From contig JBCAQO010000152.1 of assembly GCA_039111635.1 (NCBI GenBank), positions 1 to 20,767 on the forward strand: a stretch of DNA of 20,767 bases, read 5' to 3'. Positions 7,984 through 19,124 of this stretch are shown here, piece by piece. The translations under genes and the position numbers were made by a program. The number at the start of each line of letters is the position of its first letter. The first letter of the stretch is position 1. The notes beneath the pieces were generated by a model. That model was not told the origin of the DNA, did no database searches, and saw only the letters and a program-made list of their open reading frames with translations. Source of the DNA: Heterobasidion occidentale. Its lineage: Eukaryota; Basidiomycota; Agaricomycetes; Russulales; Bondarzewiaceae.

Positions 7984-10764
7984 ATGGCCGCCGTTACTTG
8001 TTGGCAAGCACGGCCGCTTGAAAACCTTCGCGAAATTCTCGATTCTCGTCGATCCCTACTGCACGGCGAGCAGGTTGACGCCCTAGATTGTCTCTGCGTT
8101 GCTCCATTCCGCAATCACGATGAATTATGGATCTCCACACCAAACATGGACTTTGTTCCGGAGGTCCCTGTGCACCCCGACGACACACCCTTCAGATATT
8201 TCGGAGACGGCATGCTTGGTGCATTTGAACATCTGAAGTGGCCACAAGCTTTCGACCCAGTGGAGCCCCATTCCTATGCTGCGCCCATGAACCCGAGACT
8301 GAAGGAACTCCAGAAGGTCGACGATCATCATGGCTTACGAGCACCGGACTTTCCAGTGGACGACAAAGAAGGCGGCCTTCCTCAATTCGAAGATCCGGAT
8401 GCTGCGTGGTTTTCCTTCAAAGGAACGGACTTTCGTATCTGCGAGGAGCTGCCGCGCGCTTCAGTAGGAATCTTGTATGAGACAGTGCTCTCCCGCCTGC
8501 GCAAAGCGATGTTGGAAGTGCGTAGGATAGGAGACGAAATTGGGGCTCAAGAGTTTCCCGAAGGCACTCCGGCTGCTGTAGTCAATGCACACACGTCCAG
8601 CTACATGTACCAGAGACATCGATCTGAGGCCCTTTATCGTGCCTACGGTTCACTCTCGCAGATTCCAATGCCTTTCTCCGACACCGTCTTATGGTTTCGT
8701 GAGTTTCAGCGTATCCTGCTTGAATTACGCGCCTGGATTATCTATATGCTGGTAGTGAAACCTCGTATGGAGGATCCTACGTTCGATTGCCCTCAACCTG
8801 TTCTTCCTCTTCGCGGTGTCATCACCTCAAGTTTGTCAATGCTTCGAGAGTTGTTCCGGATTGGGATCCCGGTTTGGTACATCCGGAGGCGCACCACTCT
8901 TACAACCCGCACACTTATCATCTCCGTCAAGACAGTCATCAGAACCGGCATCTCCTTCAGCTCATCACAGATTTTTGAATATGCCAACCATCGCACCAAG
9001 GCCCCTCTCTGGGTGGAGGCGTCACACGGTGAACCGTTACGCGGCACCATTCAAGACAGGCTGCGAAAGTTTAGCTTGACCAGTCGACCAATTCTACTAC
9101 CGCTGGAGATCTATTCTCCTGCAACGGTTGGGGAAATCGAGCGGCAAAATCCGCCTGTGTGTCGGAATCATGCTATGTCAGGGCCGGATATTTCGCATGT
9201 CATAGTCGATGAAATCCCGACCGAGCGTGACGTCAATAGCGACGAGCGGCAGACCGCGATGATCAGCGCTTTCACTGGTAATGTTTATGGTAAGACTCGA
9301 TTGACTAGGTCAGGCTTGTGTAACTGATGCACAATTTGTTTAAATAGCCGCTAAGCTTGTACGAGATGGTCCTCGTTTCATCGATGACCCCGCTTGCACC
9401 ATGTTTGAGACCACCACATCCGACTTTGTTGTGCTCGCGTCGGCCTATTCATCTAATGATCAGTGGCGTAGAAGTCTGTTGTCGAGGTCTCGCTCATCTG
9501 ACAAGCGTGGTAAGTTCCCTGCGTTGCGCCTCTATGGTTTCATTGTCACGCAACACACACAGAACATCGCCCACCATCGCCCGACGTGAAGAATGCTCCC
9601 AAGGTCCCAGATGTCCAATCAAACGCAAGTCATTCGCAAATTTCGAGTCCTCCGAAGACACTGGCGCCTCATAAGCAGCGTAGTAACAGCCATCGATGTC
9701 ATGGTCCTTCTCCTAAAACAGGTCTCCGGGTTGTGCACCCCACTTGGCTTCCCCCACTCGCCCCGGGTTGGATAAGCGTCTTCGAAGAGACCATGGATTT
9801 GGACGATGATCCAAATATGGCCCTTCAGTATCCTCTCCCCCCCATTCATCTGTTCTTTGCGGACAAAGGAGCCGTTTTTGGGCATAGAGTTCACAACTGG
9901 CTACGCATTCGCATGTGGTGTCTGCTGGAGGTTCTATGCCCTTCTAACCACTGTATGGTCCTGATGACGACCAGCCAATGGAGGATTGCATTAGAGGGGA
10001 GATATTACCTGCCAGACAACATGGTCAATTGTACCGTGAAGCCTCAATCCTCTTCACACGACATGGCTCGCTTACCACCATGGCCTCGCAAGACTAAAAA
10101 GGCTCGCTTGGAACCGCAAGTCGCGTCCAATGTCACCAGCGCTTCGTCGGTCGAGGTGCGCAAACGTAAGAAGGCCTTGGACAGACGTGTTGCAGATCGG
10201 GTCGACATAGGTGTCCGATTCCTGGTGCACGCCGGATTCGCACCATACGATGACACTACATCTCCGCAATGGGGCAGAACCTTCGTCACTAGCAAGATGG
10301 CTCATGAGGATAAGGACCTCTGGGCTGAAGTAGTATGGGAGCTTTCGGTAGCTAATTTTCGTCTTGAACTCCTACAATTGGACAGGAAGGTTGTCATGGG
10401 TGTTTACTGTTACGAGGACAAACGGTATGCCGCCCAACGCGAAGGAAAAATCTGCCACATATGGGCCACGGGGGGTCTCAGCGTAGACTGGGAGCGTGAG
10501 AGTCGGTGGGTGGACCGACTTGTGATTGAAGATTGGGAGGCCAGGCGTGGTGCTGTGAAGGTAATGGCTGAAGTCCTCTGTGGATGGCCCGGCGGAAGTA
10601 AGCTTATGTGGCACAAGGATTACGATTCTAATTTCAAAGCTTTCACAGACTTCGAGCATGCGGTGTTTCTCTTTTATACTGTCACGTTTCACAAGCATTG
10701 TGGGAGACTCCCTATTATGCCTTTATCGCAGCCCAAATCCCTCGCTCGTCACGTACATTCATGA
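7984..10764 (+). CDS. Large uncharacterised protein, 889 residues, three exons
   Basis: Exons are 7984-9289, 9348-9509 and 9563-10764. The introns (58 and 53 bp) have GTAAGA/GTAAGT donors, an AACTGAT branch-like site in the first, and TAG/CAG acceptors. The coding sum of 2670 nt is divisible by three with no internal stop. The start is the ATG in GCAGCCATGGCC; the frame upstream has no other ATG. No catalytic domain is recognised. Conserved-looking blocks are FRIGIPVWYIRRRTTLTTRT (about residues 292-311), PPLAPGWISVFEE (about 548-560), a His/Trp-rich VHNWLRIRMWCL segment, TTSQWRIALEGRYYLP, a basic stretch around KTKKARLE to RKRKKALDRR, WPGGSKLMW, and a C-terminus ending in SQPKSL. I recall related multicopy hypothetical proteins in Agaricomycetes, with no known function. 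It is convergent with the deaminase-like gene (267 bp between stops). The lack of breaks suggests it is kept functional or arrived recently. Confidence 0.85.
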
Positions 10765-11031
10765 TTTCGCATGTTTTTTTTGCCCTCTCACGCAATAGGT
10801 TCATGTCGCAAGTCTGATGCCATTCAGAATGATATACATGTATCAAACAACGCCGTGTCTCGGATCGTGAAAATGCCGTCTCTCGTATTCGAAGTACCTT
10901 TCAACCGTTCTTTTCGATCTACGAATGGTGACTAAACGGCGCTAATTAGAATGCGGAAGAAACCTACAAGCGCTCTCGGACTACCCCAGAAGCCTGACCT
11001 TCTGCATTTCAACACTCAAAACTGGCCGTCT

Positions 11032-13379
11032 TCAGTTTATCCATAGAGCACGGTCTACAGACACGTTGTGACGATCGATCTCTCGCTTCGCCTTCAAGAC
11101 CTCAAGGCTCTTGCGTTCACTGTCCGTCTGATAACCTTCGGTTTGAGCGGAATCGGTCCGCGAATGTCGCGGCTTCGGCTTGAGTAATACATCGAGTAAG
11201 TCCAGCAATATGGCCTTGAAATGGATCTCTGCCCTCGTGTGTATATCCTCACGAAGCTCACGTGGCAGCGCGCAGGGGAACATGAAATTGTGATTCGGTT
11301 TCGCCAGCCACTTGCGCGCGCCTAATTCGGAATTCACGAAATGGCAGACAGGGCATGCGAGTTTAGACGTGCCGACGTAGCAGGGGTCTATGTCGCTCTG
11401 TAAATCTCCATGTCAATATTGGCATTGGAAGGTGTAGGGGGTGAAAACTTTCCGGATTAACACCATGTGCAGCAAGCAACATGCTCCCATTGTCCAGGTT
11501 CTTCCCGTCCAGGACGCTAGCCAAGAGACACTCGCAATGGATACTCCCTTGGAACATGGGAGTCGGCGATAGTAAATTCTTGCAGTGGCGGCTAATTGAG
11601 CTCCCCGCCTTCTCGGCGTCCCTCGTCATCAATAATTTGAGTTCGTCGATCACTGTCTTCGTGCGAGCAGTCTCGTCGTTCTCGCTCAATACCTCCTTCA
11701 CCACCTCTTCCCAGGGTGCCATGTCTGTCCCAGGATGTTCGGCAGAAATGACAGTGTAAGTGATGTTCCGAAGATACTGTGCCGAACCCACGAGACCGTG
11801 AACAGCGAATGGTATCACAACCTGTCGACGCAGCCACTGCTTGTATGCGTCAATCGGTGTCGAGCCCACAGTGACGAACATATCTGTATCATCGTCGTCC
11901 ACCACTGCTTGTTCCTCCCACGTATTTGGCTGGCCCTGGGACTCTCTAGATGGTGTGGTATACTTGGGTTCTGTACCTGCGAAGGGATGGTCGAATATAT
12001 CGGGAATGGCGAGAGTCAGGTAGTCTGCGAAAGCGTTGGAATATGCAAATGCTTCCAAAAGAGTGACATAAAGCCAGGTCTTGTTCATCATCGCGCCGAA
12101 ATTGTCTGGCTGGGCTTTGGAAATCTCGTCCAAACAGGTCTGATAGCCTTTCAGAGCCAAGCACAAGGTATGATGGAAGGCCACGCATGTCTCCTTGACA
12201 AAAAGAACGTCATTGTTCTGCGCTCGGGTTTTCAACTCGAGTCCTCCGTGCTCCACGCCGAAAAGGTCGATGCCCCACCAACGTGCTATGAGCTCTCCAG
12301 AAAGGACTTGGTCCCGTTCTTTGCGTAATGTAGACTTCTTCTTGAATAGTTCAGGCAATCTGTCAGGTTCGGCATTCAAGATCTTGCTGAGGAAGGCGGT
12401 AGACATCGTACACCTGAGTCGAGAGCGCATCTTGCGGTAGCCACGAGAAACGACGTGAACGCCCAGGCTGTAAGGTGTGGTGTCCTCTTTCTTGAGTAAC
12501 TCGATCACCTCCGAGACGTGCTCATCAAACTTCATGCTTTATGAACTATGTCAGAAAGGTTATCATTCGATAGAAAGTTCGCACTCACTTCTTTTGTTCA
12601 TTTAACATGGCCTTTGTAAATGGCACGACATCCTGTCCCCGATCCTCCTCATTCGTCTCCGATTTACCCTTCATTGCTACTGACCGATTCATCTTCCCTC
12701 TCGACGGCTCTGTCGCCCCCGTCCTCGCCTCTGAGCTTATGCTCCTTGTGGTCATCGCCTCATCTGTCGCAGCAGTTGTCCTCGTCCTCACTTGAGACTC
12801 TGTCTCCAATCTCACTCTCTTCTCCACTTTCGCTTGAACCTCCGATTTCAGAACTTTCTTTCCCTTCTCCGCGCCCCCCGTCGTCTTCGTCTTTGCTGCG
12901 AGATCGGTCTTCCCTCTCGCCTCATTGGGGTGTGTCGGATTGGTGGTAATGATGCAGTTATGCATTACTTGGTCTTCCGCGCATTCTATGGAAGCGTCTA
13001 TGTCGCGTTGATGTGAGACCGAGACGACGAGGCTGACGTTAGCGCCCCTCTGCATACCTGCCGCCACAGCCACCACTTCGCGGTCTCTGACAAGCAGTGT
13101 AGCAAGCTGATCGAGCAATCGGTGCTGTGACTGGGGCCTTTCGACGACTTGTCTCTTGTCTTTGTAGACCGTCTGCGTCTGGGATAGCGAATTATTTTGT
13201 CCTCGAAGATAAAGGATAACCATGATCAAGGTGGTGATGGTTTTGAACTTGTTGATCTTGTTGACCAGGGACTCGGACGCGTTCATGATTTCGACGATAG
13301 TAAAGGCGGGGAATGGGAACTGAAGCTCGGAGACAGGACGTAGTAAGCAAAGGTAGCAGTGAATGTGGGGTGACGCCAT
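11032..13379 (-). CDS. Putative OTT_1508-like deaminase-superfamily protein, about 740 residues
   Basis: Exon 1 is 13379-12589 (starts MASPHIHCYLCLLRPVSELQ). Exon 2 is about 12536-11462. Exon 3 is about 11397-11032. The last two exons carry the family signature: GSIHCECLLASVL (H-C-E at 11539-11531), then after the intron DPCYVGTSKLACPVCHFV (C-x-x-C at 11355-11344). In the deaminase superfamily such His/Glu and Cys-x-x-Cys residues bind zinc and activate water to deaminate cytosine or adenine bases; the [YI]-G-x-S-K-x-x-C-x-x-C form fits the OTT_1508-like group (PF14441), which is expanded in fungi. The long helical region before it (WLYVTLLEAFAYSNAFADYL and others) fits the N-terminal part of such fungal proteins as I recall them. 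Weak points: intron 1 needs an AAAG acceptor to keep frame (a CATAG acceptor would give a stop), so exon 1 could be a separate gene and the deaminase could start at ATG 12535. Intron 2 has two possible border pairs, both in frame. Substrate unknown. Confidence 0.72.
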
Positions 13380-13808
13380 ATTGACCTTCACTTACTAATA
13401 TATACGTCGATTGCATCCGGAAGAGACGCGGAAGATTGATCAGGGACTATCCTGGACTATCTCGGTCAATCGCCAGTGTTCAGACAGACTCAGCAGTGCC
13501 TCAGCATCGCTTTCTCTTGATTTTAAAAATACGAAAAAATGACAGGTTGTATTCCAAGAAGCTAAGATAGGTACTGTATGTGCAACAATTGGTGGGTAGA
13601 AACACTAAAATGAGCCTGGCCGCTACAAAGAAATCGGTTGCAACTCCGATGGAGCTCGTGCCGGCAGAATCCGTCACACGTGACGGCTACAACTCCCCTT
13701 TCCAACTCTTCACCCATCGCTGGCCCATCTTTGCTTCATTTAACTGTATACTCCCCAAGGATGGCACCTCTTCCATGGCACCTCTTCCATGTCATCTCCG
13801 AACGGCGC

Positions 13809-13864
13809 TTGCTCATTGCAGGCATTGTTTGGTCATCAGCAGCTGGCTCCTTGCTCATTGCAGG
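13809..13864. repeat. Direct-repeat pair TTGCTCATTGCAGG (copy B)
   Basis: The same 14-mer as at 7805-7864 occurs at 13809-13822 and 13851-13864, 42 bp apart. The flanking bases differ from copy A except for a few shared positions (TCCG a few bases before the first 14-mer; TCC or TTCC before the second). Confidence 0.85.
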
Positions 13865-14110
13865 GTGTTAGACTGTCTCTGTCTCAACGGCGTTTGGAGC
13901 CTCTCCAGGCACTCATCGGTGGTTCGGATGTTAGAGGGTTTTGTGGTACAAGACGGTTGACCGTAAAAATGTGATGAGCACTTTCTGGTCTTGGGTTTCT
14001 GAGTAGTCTTCTCCTCATAGAAGCTATTCTACTTCACTACAGCGCATAACGATTTGAGATCCGATCGGCAAAACACATCTTAGCGAGCGAGCGAGTCATG
14101 TCTTTCTACA

Positions 14111-14116
14111 TATAAG
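14111..14116 (+). promoter_or_regulatory. TATA box of the transposase gene
   Basis: CTACATATAAGCTGAC contains TATAAG about 80 bp upstream of the ATG at 14193. This is a reasonable core promoter distance for a fungal gene with a short leader. Confidence 0.5.
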
Positions 14117-14192
14117 CTGACAGACCATCGCTTGCGCTGAAAGTCCCCACCCGCGCTTGTATCATTCGACCTCCTCTGGCCACACGATTTTC

Positions 14193-17100
14193 ATGGAATT
14201 GCCGCCGGCTTTCAGCGAGTCTTGTGTTTGCGGAAGGTCATTCTCGCTGCCATCGGCGCTCACTTACCACAGGCGCACATGTCAGAAAACCAAGAAAAGG
14301 TTTTCTGAGGCGCTAGCAAAAGCCAAAGAAGTGTGGGCTGCGAAGAAACGTCGTCGAACGGATGCTGATGGATCCAGAGCAGTTTTGGAGACAGCACCGT
14401 TGGTCGCGGAGGTCTTGGAGCCAGCATTGTCGATCGCAGAGGTCCCTACACCAGCTGTACAACAGGTGAGTTTACATCTCAAAGTTTCGCCCTCATCTGT
14501 ATCTTAAGGTTTTCAGTCTATTCCACAGTCGTCCTCCGCAAATCAAGATGACCCAAACCTTTCTCTGGCAGAACGCAGGCCTCGTAGAGCAAATACCAGG
14601 CTTCCTAAACGTTATCGTGACATGTTGCCTCAGCCCCCGGCAGCTTTACCCGTTCAGTTGCAGTCGCTATCAGAGCCATCTTCTTCCGCGTCTATAACTC
14701 CGATGCAGTCGCCTCCCACCGTAGCCCTCTCTTCCGATCCACCTCAGGTGATTCAAAAGTCTTTGCGACAGATCTTGAAGTCTCCCCGAAACATTTTTGG
14801 GTTGTTTCGTCAGTATCATGCCACTGACTTTCCAGCACACGATCCCGAACGAGTCGCTGAAAAGCCTGCTTTGTCAACGCAGGATGACTCGAATGCCCTC
14901 CCTGAGTCTTCTTCTGCGCCGTCATTCTATCCTTATCCCAATCGCTCGTCATTTCTTCTCGGTGAATGGTACTGGAACGATGGAGTACGAAAATCTCAAT
15001 CGAGTTTCAAAAATCTCATCGACATCGTCGGCAGTACCGATTTTCGCCCGGAGGACGTCAGAAAAACGCCATGGAGCAGTATTGATCGCAAGCTGGCTGG
15101 TCAGGATGAGGATAATTGGGAGGACGAACAAGAGGAGGATGGGTGGATACACGACACCGTCAAGATATCTATCCCGTTCCACAAGAAATGTCTTCAACCA
15201 GGGGCGCAGGATTATGTCGTCACAAGTTTCCATCATCGACGGTTAGTGTCTGTGATTAAGGAAAAGATCACCAACCCGACAACCTTTCCCCACTTACATC
15301 TCGAGCCATATAAACTGCTATGCCAACCTGGTAGTGCTCCAGAGGCAGTACAAGTCCACGGAGAAGCCTATACATCAGAGGCTTTTTTGGATGCACACAA
15401 CGCTCTGCAGGAAAGTCCAGGAGAACCAGGGTGTAGCCTTGAAAGAGTTGTCGCCGCGCTGATGTTTGCATCAGACGGCACTCATCTTTCGACCTTCGGC
15501 GATGCCAAACTGTGGCCTGCCTATCTTGCACTTGGCAATGAATCGAAGTATCGCCGGTGTAAACCATCTTGTCGTTCCTTCACTCATATAGCTTACTTCG
15601 AAAAGGTAAATCGCTTCCATTCTACAGACGAACGACACTGACGAAACGAAATAGCTCCCGGACGCTTTCAAGGATTTTGCTGCCGAAAGAATTGGAGGAA
15701 AGGGACCCAACAGCGCTTTCATGGCCCATTGTCAGCGCGATATGTTACAGGCCCAATGGAGGCTACTCCTTGACGACGAATTTCTGCATGCCTATGCGCA
15801 CGGCATTGTCATTGAGTGTTGTGATGGAGTCAAACGACGGTTCTATCCTCGAATATTCACTTACTCTGCTGACTATCCTGAAAAGTCTGTTTTTCCCCTT
15901 TTTGATATCACGGAGTACCCCATCACTCAATCATGTGTCCCAGGATCATTCTCGCCAGCATACGAAATCTCGGTGGTTGTCCTTGCCCACGTTGCCTGAT
16001 TCCTCTATCCCGGGTGCATAACATCGGTATGCCTCAGGATATGGCACAACGGGTGTCACTGGCTCGCGTGGATGACCAACACCGTCGGGTTGTTGTGTCG
16101 CTTGCTCGGGAAATAATCTATCACAAAAATTTTGCAGTAAACAGTTCTGCCGTAGAAAAGCTGTTGAAGCCAGAATCTTTGGTCCCAACAACAGTAAGTT
16201 TCTCGCTCTATGGCGTGAACATCCAAGTAAGCTAAACATTCATCTAGAATGCATTCTCGGAAAGACTGGCACCGCTTGGTTTCAACATGTTTGACATGTT
16301 TGTTGTCGATCTCTTGCACGAAATTGAGCTTGGCGTGTGGAAGTCATTGTTTATACACCTTCTCCGCATCCTCGATTGCGAGGACGAAGGGCTAAAGCAC
16401 ATCTTAGACCGAAGGTATGCAGAGTCTTGTCGTCAACGACCAGGTGGCTCAATCTTCTGTCAGGTACCGACAGGTACCTTCGTTCGGTAGAGATGCGATC
16501 AAACGTATATCTAGAAATGCTTCCGAATTGAAGAGGATGGCTGCCCGAGACTATGAAGACCTTCTACAGGTAGGATCAGTTCTCCTTGACTGGTGTTTTC
16601 GTTCTGAGATCTGCTGCAGTGTTCAATCCCCGTCTTCGAAGGACTCCTGCCTGAACCGCACAATCACCAGATCTTGCAGCTCTTGTTTGTACTGACTCAC
16701 TGGCATGGACTGGCAAAACTTCGAATGCACACCGATCACACCCTTTCCCTTTTAGCTACGCTGACCGCTGTTTTGGGAGAGCGTCTTCGAGAATTTGTCG
16801 ACAACACATGCTCTGCTTTCAATACTCGGGAGCTCGCAAAAGAGAGCGCTGCTCGACAACGACGCCAGCAAAATAAAATGGCCAAACTTCCTCGTCCTGC
16901 ATCTGTGCTCGCAAGCAGTTCAGCGGATACAGCCAGAAAGCCCAAGTCATTCAATTTGGAAACTTACAAGATTCACTCTCTTGGTGACTATGTTCGATCT
17001 ATTATAGCATTTGGGACAACAGATTCATATTCTTCTCAATCGGTCCGTGCCTGTTTTTCTCTGTGTGCTTCCTGCGAATATTGACACATTCACAGGGTGA

Positions 17101-18401
17101 ACGTGAACATCTTAGACCCAAAGGTAGTTTCTTGCGTACAAGCGGCAAAAATTATACAAAGCAACTCACACAGATCGAACGACGTGAGACTCGCATCCGC
17201 CAGCTTTCCTATAAACACGGCAAACAAGAGTCCGTCTCGAAGGATTTGAAACAGCGGTATCATATTGGCGAAACGGAAAAGTGCCCTGTGGTTCTTCCTC
17301 TCTTTTTACAGCGAAATTCAGGAGATCCCGCCATCAAAGTACGTTGATCATTTTCTCATGTGAAACTATCAGACACTTATGATCTTCAGGAATTCTTGTC
17401 CAAGCTCAGGGCTCATCTTCTTCCGCGCATACAAACTGTGTTACAGGTCGAAGCCGCTACGCTTCCTGAGTATTTGAGGACTGAAATTCCAGTCCGGGAC
17501 CCTACAAAGCGGGACGACTGCGATCTCATCTTCTTCAAGCACGACAAGCTCTATTTGCACAAGTTAGCGCGTTTCAATTACACGACTTACGATGTTCAAC
17601 GAGGACAGGACAACATTCATCCAGGTCACTCTCGCAGCAATGTCATGGTGTTGGCTAACGTGGATTCCGATGCAACAAGTCATCATTTTTGGTATGCGCA
17701 AGTCCTTGGAATTTACCATGCAAATGTTATCTACACCGGCTCCGGCATGTTGGATTACTGCCCTCGTCGTATGGACTTCTTGTGGGTCAGATGGTATGAG
17801 ACCATGCCTGCGACGGACGATGGTTGGGACACTTGCGAATTAGATTGTCTCCGCTTTCCCCCTTTGAACAGGGAGGATTCCTTTGGATTTTTAGACCCAG
17901 TAGACGTTCTCCGGGAATGTCACATTATCCCAGCGTTCGCAAAAGGTCCTCGGCATGCAGATGGGATGGGTCTCTCCCGATGTGCCAAGGACGGACAGGA
18001 CTGGAAGGCTTACTATGTGAATCGGTGAGTGAACATCGTACTCGGCATATGAAAGCCCGACTCACGGTCTCGCGTCTAGGTTTGCTGATCGTGATATTCT
18101 GATGCGTTATCACTGGGGTATGGGCATTGGGCACATTCATGCCCACGAACGATCAACTCCTGTCATTCCTTCTGGACGACAAGGGCCCTTGGAATTTCTT
18201 GAGGAACCAGAGCCCACGACACGGGTGCCCGATCTTCAGGATACGGATATGGAGGAGAGAGAAGACCCAGAGCTGGCCTTGGAAGATCGTGAGGCAGAGG
18301 GATGGGAGGATGTGTCAGATTCAGAGGAATCCATGGAAGATCCGGAAAGTGTAGATGAGGACACAACGATGTTTGATGCCGAGGACATGGTGTTTTCATA
18401 A
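14193..18401 (+). CDS. Plavaka-type (CMC/CACTA superfamily) DNA transposase, 1245 residues, intact
   Basis: There are ten exons: 14193-14465, 14517-15605, 15655-15884, 15944-16194, 16249-16414, 16464-16569, 16620-17042, 17096-17338, 17390-18024, 18080-18401. The nine introns are 49-59 bp with GT..AG borders. The coding sum of 3738 nt is divisible by three, with no internal stop. The N-terminus has a zinc-finger-like CVCGRSF...YHRRTC (Cys11, Cys13, His26, Cys30) and a basic stretch, fitting DNA binding. The core has features I know from fungal Plavaka transposases: LGNESKYRRCKPSC, GIVIECCDGVKRRFYPRIFT, GGCPCPRCLIP (Cys cluster), RVHNIGMPQD, DMFVVDLLHEIELGVWK, THWHGLAKLRMHTD and IERRETRIR. The C-terminal part has ADRDILMRYHWGMGIGH and then an acidic tail. 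The product would cut and paste its element through an RNase H-like DDE/D core in the nucleus. I did not map the three catalytic acids; the D in VVDLLHE is a candidate. The perfect frame suggests a recently active copy. Confidence 0.93.
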
Positions 18402-18508
18402 TTCTATTGCACGATTCTTCGATAATCACATCTACGTACATCTCTTAATCAGGGAGGGCTGGGAAAGTAACACCCACACCCCTGGCATGATTCTACTGGA
18501 ATGGGGGC

Positions 18509-18740
18509 CGACGAGGGAGCGGGGAGCAGAGAGGCCCAGGAACGACCTGAGGACGGATGCAGGAGCCTCTCATCCGAGTGTGAGCGAGTCAGCCGCGCTC
18601 CTGGGACTTGCGGAGGGATTCGACGAGGGAGCGGGGAGCAGGGCGGCCGAGGAATGACGTGCGGACTGTGGCCGCAGCGAGGACGGGCGCGCGTGTCGAG
18701 CGTATGCGAGTGACGTGACTACGGCCGCGATGTGACAGGT
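18509..18740. repeat. GC-rich direct repeats behind the transposase
   Basis: CGACGAGGGAGCGGGGAGCA occurs at 18509-18528 and again, identical over these 20 bases, at 18621-18640, 112 bp apart. Weaker similarity continues after each copy (AGGAACGACCT versus AGGAATGACGT; GTGAGCGAGTCA versus ATGCGAGTGACG). Repeated motifs just inside the ends are typical of CMC-type elements, where transposase binds, so these may be subterminal repeats. A similar GCGAGCGAGTCATG lies on the other side of the gene at 14085-14098, in direct orientation. Confidence 0.6.
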
Positions 18741-19026
18741 GCGTTACGACGCGTTTCCTGGTCACGCGACACATAACGCTTACGAAATATTCATCTAAAA
18801 CCTCTAATCGCTAGGTCATCAGGAATTCTTCACAGATACGGATGCACTGGCGACATTAGAATCTTTATCTGTCAAAATGGGACATTGTTACGAGTCTTCA
18901 CTGTGTATCGTGCGTTCTGTACAGAGCGTTGCCGTTACTGATTTTTATTTGTACAGTATAAGCCATTAGCGTGCGTCGTGACTTACTGATCACTCTGATA
19001 GATGTCTTGCAGACCGCGAGCGGTGT

Positions 19027-19038
19027 GGGATATATCCC
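19027..19038. promoter_or_regulatory. 12-bp palindrome GGGATATATCCC
   Basis: Perfect palindrome about 170 bp upstream of the ATG at 19208. Its core GGATATATCC also occurs at 7581-7590 upstream of the 889-residue gene. It may be a TATA-like or factor-binding site. Confidence 0.35.
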
Positions 19039-19106
19039 TAATTGCATTGTCTGTCGCGAGAAAATCAAAGAAGCGCGTACAAACGAACACACCGTTAAAC
19101 TCTGAA

Positions 19107-19124
19107 CGTGCAAACGTTTGCACG
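19107..19124. promoter_or_regulatory. 18-bp perfect palindrome CGTGCAAACGTTTGCACG
   Basis: Every base pairs across the central ACGT. It lies 83 bp upstream of the ATG at 19208, a good place for a homodimeric transcription-factor site. It could also form a short cruciform. Confidence 0.5.

Larger units (their letters stand above)
13380..14192. promoter_or_regulatory. Divergent spacer between deaminase-like gene and transposase
   Basis: The region holds the 5' flanks of two head-to-head genes. Notable contents are a 14-bp perfect tandem duplication ATGGCACCTCTTCC (13761-13788), the TTGCTCATTGCAGG pair (13809-13864), a short hairpin CCGTCA-CACG-TGACGG (13671-13686) and a TATA box at 14111. The left end of the Plavaka element should lie here, but I found no terminal inverted repeat matching the right side. 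Confidence 0.5.

Noticed and set aside
13580..13960. 126-codon plus-strand frame in the divergent spacer
   Set aside because: It begins at GTG, has no recognisable motif, and crosses the short duplicated motifs; more likely untranslated spacer.
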